Shown one piece after another: positions 1 to 9,425 of a DNA stretch of 64,000 bases (position 1 is its first letter; every line of letters begins with the position of its first letter). Both the position numbers and the translations under genes were made by a program. Below the pieces are notes generated by a model. The model was not told the DNA's origin, did no database searches, and was given only the letters and a program-made list of their open reading frames with translations. This stretch comes from Pyropia yezoensis (Eukaryota; Rhodophyta; Bangiophyceae; Bangiales; Bangiaceae), in assembly GCA_009829735.1 (NCBI GenBank), contig CM020619.1:316590-380589 (forward strand), in the 5' to 3' direction.

Positions 1-1013
1 GCGCCGCCGCCGCCGCGGCGGGCCGCCACAGCACCGTCAGGGTGTCGTTGCGGGCGACCGCCGCGAGCGCCGTGTCGCCCGTGGAGGGGGGAACCGCGGG
101 GGGGGGGGGGGCGGCGCCGGTCGGCACCACCCGTGTCCACCCACGCCCGGCGGCGCCGCCGAGGCCAAACCGCCACAGCGCCAGGCCGCCGCTGCCGCTG
201 CCGCTGCCGCCGGCGGCGGCGGCCCATGGGAGGAGGAGGTAGAGGGAGCCCGCGGCGGGCGCAAAGACCAGCACCCCGCCCGGCGCGCCCGCACACGGTG
301 CCGCCGCGGTGGCAGCATCACAGGCCGGCGGGGCGGCCGCCGACGGGGCGGTGCCCGCCAGGCGCTTCCACGCGCCGCCGCCCCCCCCCCCCCCCCGCCC
401 CCCCCCCTCGCCGCCGCCGCCGGGGTGTACTCGTACAGCCCGTCCGACGGCCCGCCTGGCGCGGCGGTGCGGACCCCCCCCCACAGCCACAGCCTCCCCC
501 CCGCCACCCCCGCCGTATCCCCCGCGGTGGCGGCGCCGGCAACCGCCACGGGGGGGACGGCCCCCCACCCCCCCCCGGCGGCACCCCCCCCCCCCCCCGG
601 CCGCCGGTGTTGGCCACCCCCACCGACGCCCAGTAGCCCTCTGCGGGCTCCCAGCGGCGGAGCTCCGTCGTCCGTGGCGCCTCGGCGGGGTGGAGGAGCG
701 CGTAGAGGCCGGCGGGCGTTGCCCAGGTGGCAACGCCATCGTCGCCGCCGCTGTCGCCAGGCGGCAGGGCGCCGCCACCGCCGCCGGGGGGGGCGGCGGG
801 CGCCGTTGCCGCGCCGAGGTCCCCCCCGAGGTACGCCCACGACCAGGGCGCCGGCGGCGGCGCCGGCGGCGCCGGCGCGGCGGGGGGGGGGGCGGCGAGC
901 GTGGCGGGCACGGCGGCGGCGGCCATGGCCGCCGACGCTGCGACCGCAGCGGCGGCGGCGGCCAGCCGATACCGCGGCGGCCGTGGGGGGGGTGGCGACG
1001 GAGCGGGTGCCAT
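1..1013 (-). CDS. Kelch-like beta-propeller protein, 5' part (runs off left edge; frame broken at poly-C tracts)
   Basis: Starts at the ATG at 1013 (minus) with a Pro-rich leader and an Ala-rich hydrophobic stretch that could be a signal or transit peptide. Protein-like sequence then runs in three successive minus frames: about 1013-600 (motifs WSWAYLGGD, LRRWEPAEGYWASVG), about 583-408 (AGDTAGVAGGRLWLWGGV, DGLYEYTP) and about 380-1 (AWKRLAG, GGVLVFAPAAGSLYLLLPW, LALWRFGLGG, GWTRVVPTG, GDTALAAVARNDTLTVLWRP). The switches fall at C15 (584-598) and at the C16/C10 pair (381-407), so homopolymer miscounts are the simplest explanation. Blades of hydrophobic strands followed by Gly/Trp fit Kelch or galactose-oxidase-like propellers, which are usually binding platforms. 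At least three blades are visible and the 3' end is outside the window. The fold is inferred from pattern only; ligand and location are unknown. Confidence 0.55.
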
Positions 1014-1471
1014 GGTGGGCACTCCTCAACGTCACAGCGGTAGAGCGGGGGAGGGGAGGGAACCACAGAAGGGGGGGTTGGGGGGGGGGGGAGGGGGGGG
1101 GGCGGGACCAAAAAGGAGGGGAAGCACAGGAGGAAGGGGAAGCGACAAGGCGGGTGGATGAGGTGGGGCGATGAGGGGAAGGCGGGGGGGGGGGGGGGGG
1201 CGGAGGAAGTGACCGACAACCAGACGGCCCGTGTACGCAAAGAGGGAAGGAGGGGGGAAGGGACGTTGAGCAGGGGGCGCCTGCCCGTCGGTCGGGGCAG
1301 ATATAGCGGGGACGCACGCCCCGACGCGTTCCCCAACCGGGTGGCGCTTGGGAGGACGCTCGCGACGGTGGCGGCGGCAGCGGCGGCAGCGGCGGGTCGG
1401 GTCCGCCGACCGACACAACCCCGCTCCCCCCCCACACCCCGCGCCGCCGCACGCGGCAGGCGGCCCCCCCG

Positions 1472-1509
<38 letters not shown>

Positions 1510-2962
1510 GAGGTCCCCGCGAGCGGCGCCCCCGCGTGGCGCCCCCCCCCCCCGGGGGCCGGCAGCGCGGGGCACGCCGCGGCGGGGGGCGGGGCTCCCG
1601 GCGGGGGCGGGGCGGCTCGCCTCGCCGTCGCCGCCGGCCGGCCGGCGGCGCGGCGCCCCGTCGTGCGCGCACGCACGCACCCGCGGGGGCGGGCCGGCTG
1701 GCCTCGGGGCGGGCAGACGGGCGGGCGGGCGGGCGGGGGGGCGTACAAACGGGTGTGCTGGGGCGCGGGGTGGGGGAGGGAGGAGGGAGGCTGGGGGGAG
1801 TAGGGGGGGGGAGAGGGGAGGGGAGGGACGCGGGGGGGGGGGGCGGGAGGGGGGAGGTAAGGGGAAGGGGTGGCGGCGGGGAGGGTGGCGGAGGGGGGTG
1901 GTGGAAGGGTGTTTTTGGGGGCAAGTTGGGCGGTGGGGGGGGAGGGGGGAGGGGTTGGCTGAGCGGCGAGCGGTGGAGTGGGGCCCGGGCGGGGAGGAAC
2001 GGGGGGGGGAGGAACGGGGGGTGGGGGGGGGCGGTGGGGGGGGGGGGGGGGGAGGGGCTGGCCGTTGCCAGTGACGCCGCCGCGTGTGCCTGTCGGCGCA
2101 GTGCGCGGCGGCGGTGGAGGCGGCGGCGGCGGTGGAGGCGGCGGCGGTGGAGGCGGCGGCGGCGGTGGAGGCGGCGGCGGTGGCGGCGGCTGGGCTGCCG
2201 GGCACGGCGGTCGCGCGTGGCGGCGCGCCGCGGCGGGGGCAGGCGGCGGCGCGCCGCTGACGAGGCGTGGGCGTCGTCATTGGCCGGGCTGGCGGCCGGC
2301 CTGGCGGGGGGGGCGGGCGGGCTGGGGCGGGCGGGCGGGCGGGCGGGAGGCAGTAGATACGGAAGGGGTGGGGGGGGGGGGGGGGGGGGGGGTTGGGTGG
2401 GGGAGGGCGAGCGCTGCCACCCCGGCTAGAGACTGGGCAGCGGTGGGGGGGGGGGGGGGAACCGGGGCGTCACCGTGGCCACGTCACTGGCGGTGGGGGG
2501 GGGGGGGGGGGGTGTGTGTGTGTCACACGGTGTGGCAGTGACGAGGGGGGTGTTGTTGGCGGATTGGGAGAGGGGAAGGTGGGGGGGGGGGGGGGGGGGA
2601 GGGCGCGTGGGGGGGGGGGAGGGCGCGTGGGGGGGGGGGGCGTGGCCGCTCGCCGTGCGCCAGTGGCAGTGTGCCTCCACAGCCTCCACCCCCGCCGCCG
2701 CCCGTGTGGGCGCACGTCTGGGGGTGGAGGCTGTATCTCGGCGACCGCGGCGGGGTGGCGGTGGCGGCGAGAGGGGGGGGGGGGGGGGGGTGGGAACTGT
2801 GCGTGCAGAGCCGAGGTGGGGTGAGTCGACGTGCTGCTGGGGTAGGGGGGGGGGGGGGGGGGGGCGAGGGAGGGAGTGGGGCTGGTACGTGTGCGCGGGG
2901 CGTGGCGGTATTGAAACTGGGTGTGGCGGTGGGGTGTGACGGGAAAGAGGAATACGGGAAGT

Positions 2963-2995
<33 letters not shown>

Positions 2996-3160
2996 GACGG
3001 CCAGTGGGGGAAGAGACGGGGGAGGAAGGGGGAGGCAGGGGGGAGGGGGGGGGGGGGGGGGGGGGGGGAGGGGGGAGGACAAGGGCGGGAAGAAGCGTGG
3101 GCGGTGGAAGGAGGGAAAGCGTCTGGCGTGGCTTGTGGGTGGGGGGAGGTGGGAGATGAC
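1014..3160. repeat. G-rich (plus strand) low-complexity spacer upstream of the Kelch-like gene
   Basis: Almost purely G-rich on plus (polypyrimidine on minus), with many G runs of 10-31 nt, including G31 at 2963-2993 and G24 at 3045-3068, and a GGC run at about 1481-1509. Long open frames here encode only Gly, Arg or Pro strings and have no protein-like composition. It lies just upstream of the minus-strand gene starting at 1013, so it may hold its promoter, but no clear core element is visible. Confidence 0.7.
2101..2190. repeat. GGC/GGT/GGA minisatellite
   Basis: Tandem array of GGC, GGT and GGA triplets in an irregular 12-18 bp higher-order unit (GGCGGTGGAGGC). It would read as polyglycine in one frame. 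Confidence 0.7.
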
Positions 3161-4259
3161 GTCTCCTTGGGATGATATCCCACCGAAAGCGGATTTAAGA
3201 TGGTCGTTAGATGTGGCCAGATGAAGCAATCGAGGCGGGGGCAAGTTGGACGTTGATGGACCCACTCGATTGCTTGACCCTGTCCGTCACAGAGAATGAA
3301 TTACAGTGAGTGCCACACGCAATGGTGCGCAGACCGCCCGGGCGGTGAGGTGAGATCCAGGCGGCCGCGCTGGGCATGGCCTGGTGCCATTTCTCGTGGC
3401 CCACCACCGCGACTAGCCACGCACTCCCGCCGCGGTTTGCGCAACCGGCCGCCCACCCTCTCGCCCGGCCGGCCATTCCTTCCCGCCGTCTGTCCCCCCG
3501 CCCCTGCGCGCTGCGTAGTGCCCGCCTGCCCGCCTGCCCGCACCCTTCCTCGGTGGCGGGCACGCCTGTCCGCGGACCACGCCACGCTGCCCGGAATCTT
3601 TATGTCGGCCGCCAGGCCGCCTAGCGCTTCCTACCGCGACCTGCTAGTCCACGCGCATACCAGTCGGCGCACCCGTCCCCCTGCCCGCCCAAGAGCTCGC
3701 CTGCACGCCTGCCCACGTACCCGCCTACCCGCCCGCCCACTTACGCGCCTGCCCACCTGCTCGCCTACCCACCTGCTCGCCTGCTCGCCTACCCGCTTTC
3801 CAACCCGCTTGTCTACCCACCTGCCCACCTGATGCCTACCCGCCTGCCTACGTACGCGCCTGCCCACCTGCTCGCCTACCCACCTGGTCGCCTGCTCGGC
3901 TACCCATCGGATGGCCTGCTCGCCCAGCGTTGGCCGGACGATCGCTACAGTAGCGACAATGCGCATGTGGGTGATCCGTCCGGACATGGCGGCGGCACGC
4001 TTGTTGGCAGGTGTGTTACCTGCTCGCTCGCGCTGAGCCCTGTCTCGAGGTCTCGAGCTGCACAGAGGCGCGAGAGCAGACCAGTGGCCACTATAACACC
4101 GGAACATGACACATGGTATGAAACAGGAGCCCCAATGATCGTCGTACGAGATACACGCGGGCGACACACACAACGGAGACACACGCAAGAGAGCCGAAAA
4201 CAGCCATCGAGAAGAGGAAAGAAGAAAAGAAAGCATATTCAATGCCAACAACGTACATC
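3161..4259. other. Intergenic spacer, normal composition with a minisatellite
   Basis: Composition drops abruptly to ordinary complexity at about 3160. Open frames on both strands are short and overlap the minisatellite at 3665-3915. No gene recognised. Confidence 0.5.
3665..3915. repeat. Degenerate 8-bp minisatellite (GCCTACCC / GCCTGCCC / CCTGCTCG)
   Basis: About 250 bp of CGCCTGCCCACCTGCTCGCC-type units built from an 8-bp core with drift. Open frames across it are repetitive Pro/Thr/Leu/Arg and should not be called as genes. Confidence 0.7.
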
Positions 4260-6776
4260 TCACTGGTCCACGGCCGCCGCTTGAAGCGCCTTAAGGAGCT
4301 CAGGCAGCTTCTTGGAGTACTTGTCCTGCGCTTCAAGGAGCGCCTGAGCCGCCTTCGTCTCGTCATCGTCGAACATCATCCTGTTCTGGTCCGCGGCATC
4401 CACAAGAACCATGCCGCGATACGGCTTGTCATCGGTTGGCAAAAAACGGTTCGACCGCATCCCCTCAGCACGGTACCGTACGTACCACCCGAAGTCCTTG
4501 CCCTTGCGACGGCGACCGCGGTTGTCTACCACAATGAGTTCAAGGTAGGACCGAACAAAGCACGCTGCCATGTTGAAGTGCCCAGTCGTGCACTCGGTGA
4601 GCTGGCCGACGCCCACCCCGCCGTCCTTGATGCGGTGGTCGGATCCCAACGAAAGAAGCCCGTCCTTCACAGCGGCCCCGATTCCCTTGCCGCCGTCCTC
4701 AGATGACGCGTACTTGTCTTCAATCAACCACTTGACAGCGTCAATGTCGGACATCTTGAGCATGTCCACCCCATTGTAGTCAAACCACGCCGGCACCATA
4801 CGTTTCTTCAGGTTCTCGATGGTGTGAGGGAGGACCAGCGCCAGCGGCACGGACGCCTTCAGAGTTGGTAGCCGCTTCCCCGGGACCGCAGAGAACTTCT
4901 TGCCCTTGGTTGGCTTGCGGATGTCCGACAGAAGAAACTCCTGGGCATCCTCAATAGTGCCACCGCGCTTTGACTGCACGGCCACGAGGGTCATATCCGT
5001 GATCATGTCAGGTGGCGGGTACGCATGCTGACCGACCATTGCGAGACCGATGCGCCTGTTCACGGCAGTTTGCAGCACAGGACGAATGGCGACCATCAAG
5101 CGGAGCCCCGCCATGTTGCTGTCCGCACGCGCCCGCACCGACTCCTGCACTTTGGCAATGCCCGTCTTGCCGACGGTCCCCGTATGCGCCGCGTGCCGGG
5201 GCGCGTCCGGAGCCACGGCTGCAGGGTTGGTGCTGCTGCCGTCACCTCGCGTGCTGGGCGCCTCTTGCGCATCCTCCTCGTCGATAACACCGTCTCCAGG
5301 GACCGCCACAGTCATGTCGCCGAAGCTGCTGCCATCCGCGTCGTGGTCGAAGTCGTCGTTCTTCTTCGTAGTTTCAGCTTCCGCTTTGCAGGTCATTGAC
5401 TGCAACGTGCCAACGGCGCGGGCAACCTTTTCCAGTGATGCCCCATGTGCCTCCATGCCCTGACGCAGCTCGGAGACTGACTGCTTCATGAAGGTCTCCA
5501 GGGAGCTCACACGCGCATCCAGCCCACTGATACGGGCAAGCGTCGACGCGGTCGTCGGGATGCCATGCTCGAGCGACCCAGAAGACTGAGGAGCCCCAGC
5601 CGGGGACGGCGCCGCCGTATTCGTGGGCGATTCACGTGCCGCACGCGGAGGTGCCGCGGGTGGCCGATCTCCGCTGGGTGCCGCAGAAGGGGACGCCGCC
5701 GGCGAAGGGCAGCCGCCCCCGGCCGAGCCCACGGATCGCGGGTTAGACAGCTGGCGGCGGCCAGAAGCAACAGCTGCGGCCGTGGATGGGCTCGCCGCAG
5801 CGCGTGCACTGCCCCGTGAGGGAGGGGGCGGCAGGAACCTGCGGGGGGGAGGCCGCAGGCATGCAGGTGCCGCTGGCTGGATGTCCGCTGCTGCGCCATG
5901 TGGTGCGTGCGGTGTCATGGGACGAGCATAATGGGGGACAGCGGCACCGGGCCCACGCGGGGTCGCCGCAGAGGGCGGCGCTCCGATTGTCGCGCGACGG
6001 CGTCCGGCCAGCCGCCCAACGCGCGCAACAGGCTGTACGAAAACTTCACCAGGCGAGGTCGTCGCGGTAGCGCGTTGCTCCAGCGGCGCCGTCTCCGCAT
6101 GAACACGGTCAAGCTCACCGGCCTGCATCTGCCCAAACGACGCCAGCGAGGGCAGTCCGGCAATAGTTGCGCGCCGACCCGCACTCGGCAGCGAGGAAGG
6201 ACCGCCAAACGGACCGTTGCGCGACTGCTTCTCCGCGTCCGAGTCAACCAGAGGCTCCGACATGGTCAGCGTCTGAGAGCAGTTGGGAACTGCGGAAACA
6301 GGGGACGAAGCCACGTCGAGCAGTGCGTACGCCGCGTCCTGGGTCATCTGGTCCGTGGCGGCGAGTGCGGGCGAGGGGGCGCCCGCCGCTGGCATGGGGC
6401 CGCTGCCTGTCTCGGCAGCATAGCTTGACACAGAGCTCCCCGCCGATCCCGCGCCGCGAAGCGCTCCAGCATGAGCTTCGCCGCCGCCCAAGACTATCCC
6501 TCGGAAGTCCGTGAAGTAGCTGGCTGCTGATGGAAACGTGGAGGGGACGCCAAACCCTGTCGTGAGTGGATTTATGGATCCCATCGCTGCCGGAGAAGGC
6601 GGCGGCGGCGCCATGATTGCGCTCGGCGCAGAGGAGGACGCTCGCATCCAGTCCTTTGTATCGCGGTCTTTGCGAGTAGGCGCCTGGAGGCGTGCCAGCC
6701 GGGCCATCTTGGACGGAGACACAGCCCTGGATACAGGCTGGCTACGCTTCCCACCGCCGCCGTTGCCTGGCATCAT
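4260..6776 (-). CDS. Orphan 838-aa protein with low-complexity N-half, coiled coil and globular C-terminal domain
   Basis: Intact frame from ATG 6776 to the TGA at 4260-4262. Residues 1-400 are Ala/Pro/Ser-rich and basic. About 410-470 reads as a coiled coil (LDARVSSLETFMKQSVSELR, LEKVARAVGTLQSM), followed by an acidic linker. About 545-838 is a well-ordered globular region with motifs RLMVAIRPVLQTAVNRRIG, VPAWFDYNGVDMLKMSDIDA, HFNMAACFVRSYLELIVVDN and DFGWYVRYRAEGMRSNRF, ending in a charged helix. I do not recognise the family. GC content is lower than in the host genes at 35-64 kb. It lies divergently from the transposase-like gene at 9426 with a 2.6-kb spacer, so it may be the accessory protein of the same element (CACTA-type elements often carry a second gene). 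That role is inference only; a single-copy host gene is the alternative. Confidence 0.7.
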   Translation of the reverse strand: MMPGNGGGGKRSQPVSRAVSPSKMARLARLQAPTRKDRDTKDWMRASSSAPSAIMAPPPPSPAAMGSINPLTTGFGVPSTFPSAASYFTDFRGIVLGGGEAHAGALRGAGSAGSSVSSYAAETGSGPMPAAGAPSPALAATDQMTQDAAYALLDVASSPVSAVPNCSQTLTMSEPLVDSDAEKQSRNGPFGGPSSLPSAGRRATIAGLPSLASFGQMQAGELDRVHAETAPLEQRATATTSPGEVFVQPVARVGRLAGRRRATIGAPPSAATPRGPGAAVPHYARPMTPHAPHGAAADIQPAAPACLRPPPRRFLPPPPSRGSARAAASPSTAAAVASGRRQLSNPRSVGSAGGGCPSPAASPSAAPSGDRPPAAPPRAARESPTNTAAPSPAGAPQSSGSLEHGIPTTASTLARISGLDARVSSLETFMKQSVSELRQGMEAHGASLEKVARAVGTLQSMTCKAEAETTKKNDDFDHDADGSSFGDMTVAVPGDGVIDEEDAQEAPSTRGDGSSTNPAAVAPDAPRHAAHTGTVGKTGIAKVQESVRARADSNMAGLRLMVAIRPVLQTAVNRRIGLAMVGQHAYPPPDMITDMTLVAVQSKRGGTIEDAQEFLLSDIRKPTKGKKFSAVPGKRLPTLKASVPLALVLPHTIENLKKRMVPAWFDYNGVDMLKMSDIDAVKWLIEDKYASSEDGGKGIGAAVKDGLLSLGSDHRIKDGGVGVGQLTECTTGHFNMAACFVRSYLELIVVDNRGRRRKGKDFGWYVRYRAEGMRSNRFLPTDDKPYRGMVLVDAADQNRMMFDDDETKAAQALLEAQDKYSKKLPELLKALQAAAVDQ

Positions 6777-9425
6777 GAAGAGCTGCTAGGTGAAGACGAA
6801 AGGTGATGTGAAGGAGACAGGTAGGTGAAGAAGGAGGGATAAAAGAGCAGGAGGAGGGGGCGAGAGAGCAGAAGCAGGGAGCTCAACGCAGGGTGTGCAA
6901 TGGCGGTGGGGTGGAGGTGAGGCGACAAATGGAGGCCAGAGGGGCAGGTCGGCTCCTCTTATACACGGTGAGGCATGCAGGGCGGACGGATATACCTGCC
7001 ACTGAAGCAGGATGAGTGCCATCGGCAAAAAGCGCAGTGGCAAAGACGCACACGCACGCGTCGCGGTGGCGCGAAAGAGAATACACAGATCATCGAGCGC
7101 GCGGCCGTTAGAAGCGGTTCGTTGGCGCGAATGCACTCGTTCAGACAGAGTGAAATAACCCAAGGTGGCAAGCGGCGCCCTCACGGCACGTGCGAGCTCT
7201 TCGAGTGACCCTTGCATCCCCAGTTGACTTCCCTCCGAGCATCGTCTCTCGCAGTCTCCTGAAGGGCCACGCCATACTACGACCCCCTACCCGCCAGCGC
7301 CTTGAGCGGGCTGTGGATGGTTGCGTCTTTGGCAGCTTCCTCACCCCTCTCCAGTCCAATCAGCTACGGTGATGCTGGCTACTCGCAGCAACCTACAGAT
7401 TGCGCAGGATTGAAGTGTCGCTTGTCACGGCCGCAAAGCGGCAGGCCACGTTCAGCGGCCGCCCAACACGGTTGCTGCAACCCGAGGGCCACCGCGGTCG
7501 GAGCAATCGAGCGCGGCTCCACGGACGGGGCAATCCCAGGTCACCACGGGTGGGGCAATCCCACGGCACCAGGGTTGGGGCGTCCCCGAGGGCATCCACA
7601 GCGAGGAAGCCCATGTGGAAAGGTCTCGAGGGCGCCACGATTGGTCTCACAGGCATGGTCGCCGCGGACGCGCCCTGGCAGCAGGGAAAAGCCATGGCAG
7701 GGGTGAAGCAGCTGGAGGCGGGCGGTCTCCAGCACGCCAACGGGCATCGCAGCGTTGTTGCGCCCAAGTGCTGGCACGCGTCACCTGTCCGTGCAAGGGA
7801 TCCGCAATTGCAATTCAGCCAGTACTCCCCGCACAATGTGGCTCTACACAGACAAAAAACCGATAAAAAGGGACAGGTGGCGAGCTTACACGCGGATTGC
7901 AGGCGTTCTCCACTCGCTCCGAACAGGACTGACGACGCAAATCGAGTAAGTTGCCAACCTGCTGACAGTCCTTGTGCTGCTCTGGCTTGTCCGGCGTCGT
8001 TGATGCCTCGCACATATCGCGTTGGGAGGCCTGCGCAAGCGCCGCTGCGTCTGATCTTCTCAGGCTTCTGCTCCTTCGCTTGCTCGACTTTTGAACGCGC
8101 CTTTTGTTGCGGTATGCCGCGGCGGTGTTTGTCGCGCCTCCTGCCCCATCGTCTGGCTCGGCGGCACACTCGGCCAACTCTGCCAGCTGCTTCTTTGGCG
8201 CGTTCATGACTGCGGACTGGAGTGCGGAGTGCGCAATGCGCCCTCTGCCACGGTACCCCTCGCGGGTACCCACGCGCCACTGCATCGCATTCGCTGCTGA
8301 CAACTGCGCTGCTGCGCATTGGCGGACAGGTGGCGCGTGGCCGACCATTGCCCGCCTGCGTAACCGCCAGAAGCCACCTGTCGCGGCCGGCGAGGCAAGC
8401 AACGGCCACCACCGGCCACCTGCGCGGTGGGAATGACGGGGAGCCGGTCCGAGAGCACCGTCTTAGGCATCGATTGCCGCTTGTCAGCGGCGATGGGTGG
8501 CGCGGGTAGCGGCCGTGCGGGGCGAGAGAGTCGATGGGCGCGACCGAGGTCAGAGGCCTGAGGTAGGCGACGAGTTTGTCTGCAGACGCTTGGTTTTGAG
8601 ACAGCGGCCTGGAGTGGACTCCCGCAGTGCGTAGTTTGCTGGATGGGACCGTGGACGCTGCTCTGAGAGGTCCTGGCGCGCTGGTAGGCGGCCGCTTGGT
8701 TGCTTGGCTCTCGCGGAAGGAGTGATCGCGCCTGGTGCGCACGGTGGAGGGCATGCCTTGTGCCCGTGGGTCGAGGAGGGGGGGGCGGCGCGCACGTTTT
8801 TGGCCGCCTGGACGTGGCCATGGCTGCTTGGGCTCGCGGCCGTGCATTGCGCCCAGCCTGAGGCCGTGCGGGGCGCCAACGGGACGATTGAGCGCTCGCC
8901 GCTGCACGCATTGCGCTGCTTCCTTTTCTGGGAAGGAGTGGACACGCCAGGGGCCCTGTGCGTGGGGTATGTCGGGACGTTGGGAGTGGGCGTGCTTGGC
9001 GCGTCGGGAAGGTCGCCGATATCGAAGAGAGGGGACCCGCACTGGTACGGGCTTCTGCAGCCGACGGGGGGAGGGGGCTACCGCGGATAAGAGCCCGCAG
9101 CCGCCGGTGACGATCCTTCGTTGTGAAGGCCAGCGATTGGGGCATCATGCACTCTGGTCAAGTGCAGGCGCTTTTTCTGCGTGGCTTTGTGGGGAGGTAA
9201 GGCTGTAGGGGCCGTGCTTGCTGGGAGTCTCTTGTTCTCTCTGTGAGTCGAGAAGAGCGCTGTGACAGCACGATGCGAACGGTACCACGTAGACCCTGTA
9301 CTCTGTGGGCTCGAGCATGAGCAGTCACTGACCGTCTATCCTCCCGACCGCTCCTCTTGCTCGATGCATCTTTGCTGGCTTGGCTGTTGATTGCTGACGT
9401 CGCTTTATGACCGTCAACAGTGCGC
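6777..9425. other. Spacer between two divergent genes; no confident gene
   Basis: 2.6 kb of mixed composition. The long minus-strand frame at 7393-9042 has no protein-like signature and is overlapped by comparable frames on plus, so it is not called. The only stretch that reads like protein is listed at 7960-8207. If the two flanking genes belong to one element, this region would hold their divergent promoters. Confidence 0.4.
7960..8207 (-). CDS. Possible small basic protein or first exon (very tentative)
   Basis: From ATG 8207 (minus) the frame reads MNAPKKQLAELAECAAE, then a Lys/Arg/Ser-rich stretch (YRNKRRVQKSSKRRSRSLRR) and DAAALAQASQRDMCEAS. That composition is compatible with a nuclear basic protein. 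It would have to splice near CAG|GTTGGC at about 7957, and no onward exon is clear. It could be chance. Confidence 0.2.

Noticed and set aside
37-2280. 747-codon minus-strand open frame
   Set aside because: Only the part at about 583-408 is protein-like; the rest is Pro/Arg/Gly strings from a G-rich spacer.
3665-3915. Possible CRISPR-like array
   Set aside because: Units are 8 bp and contiguous without spacers; this is a minisatellite.
7393-9042. 549-codon minus-strand frame
   Set aside because: No domain, unusual composition and equally long frames on the other strand.
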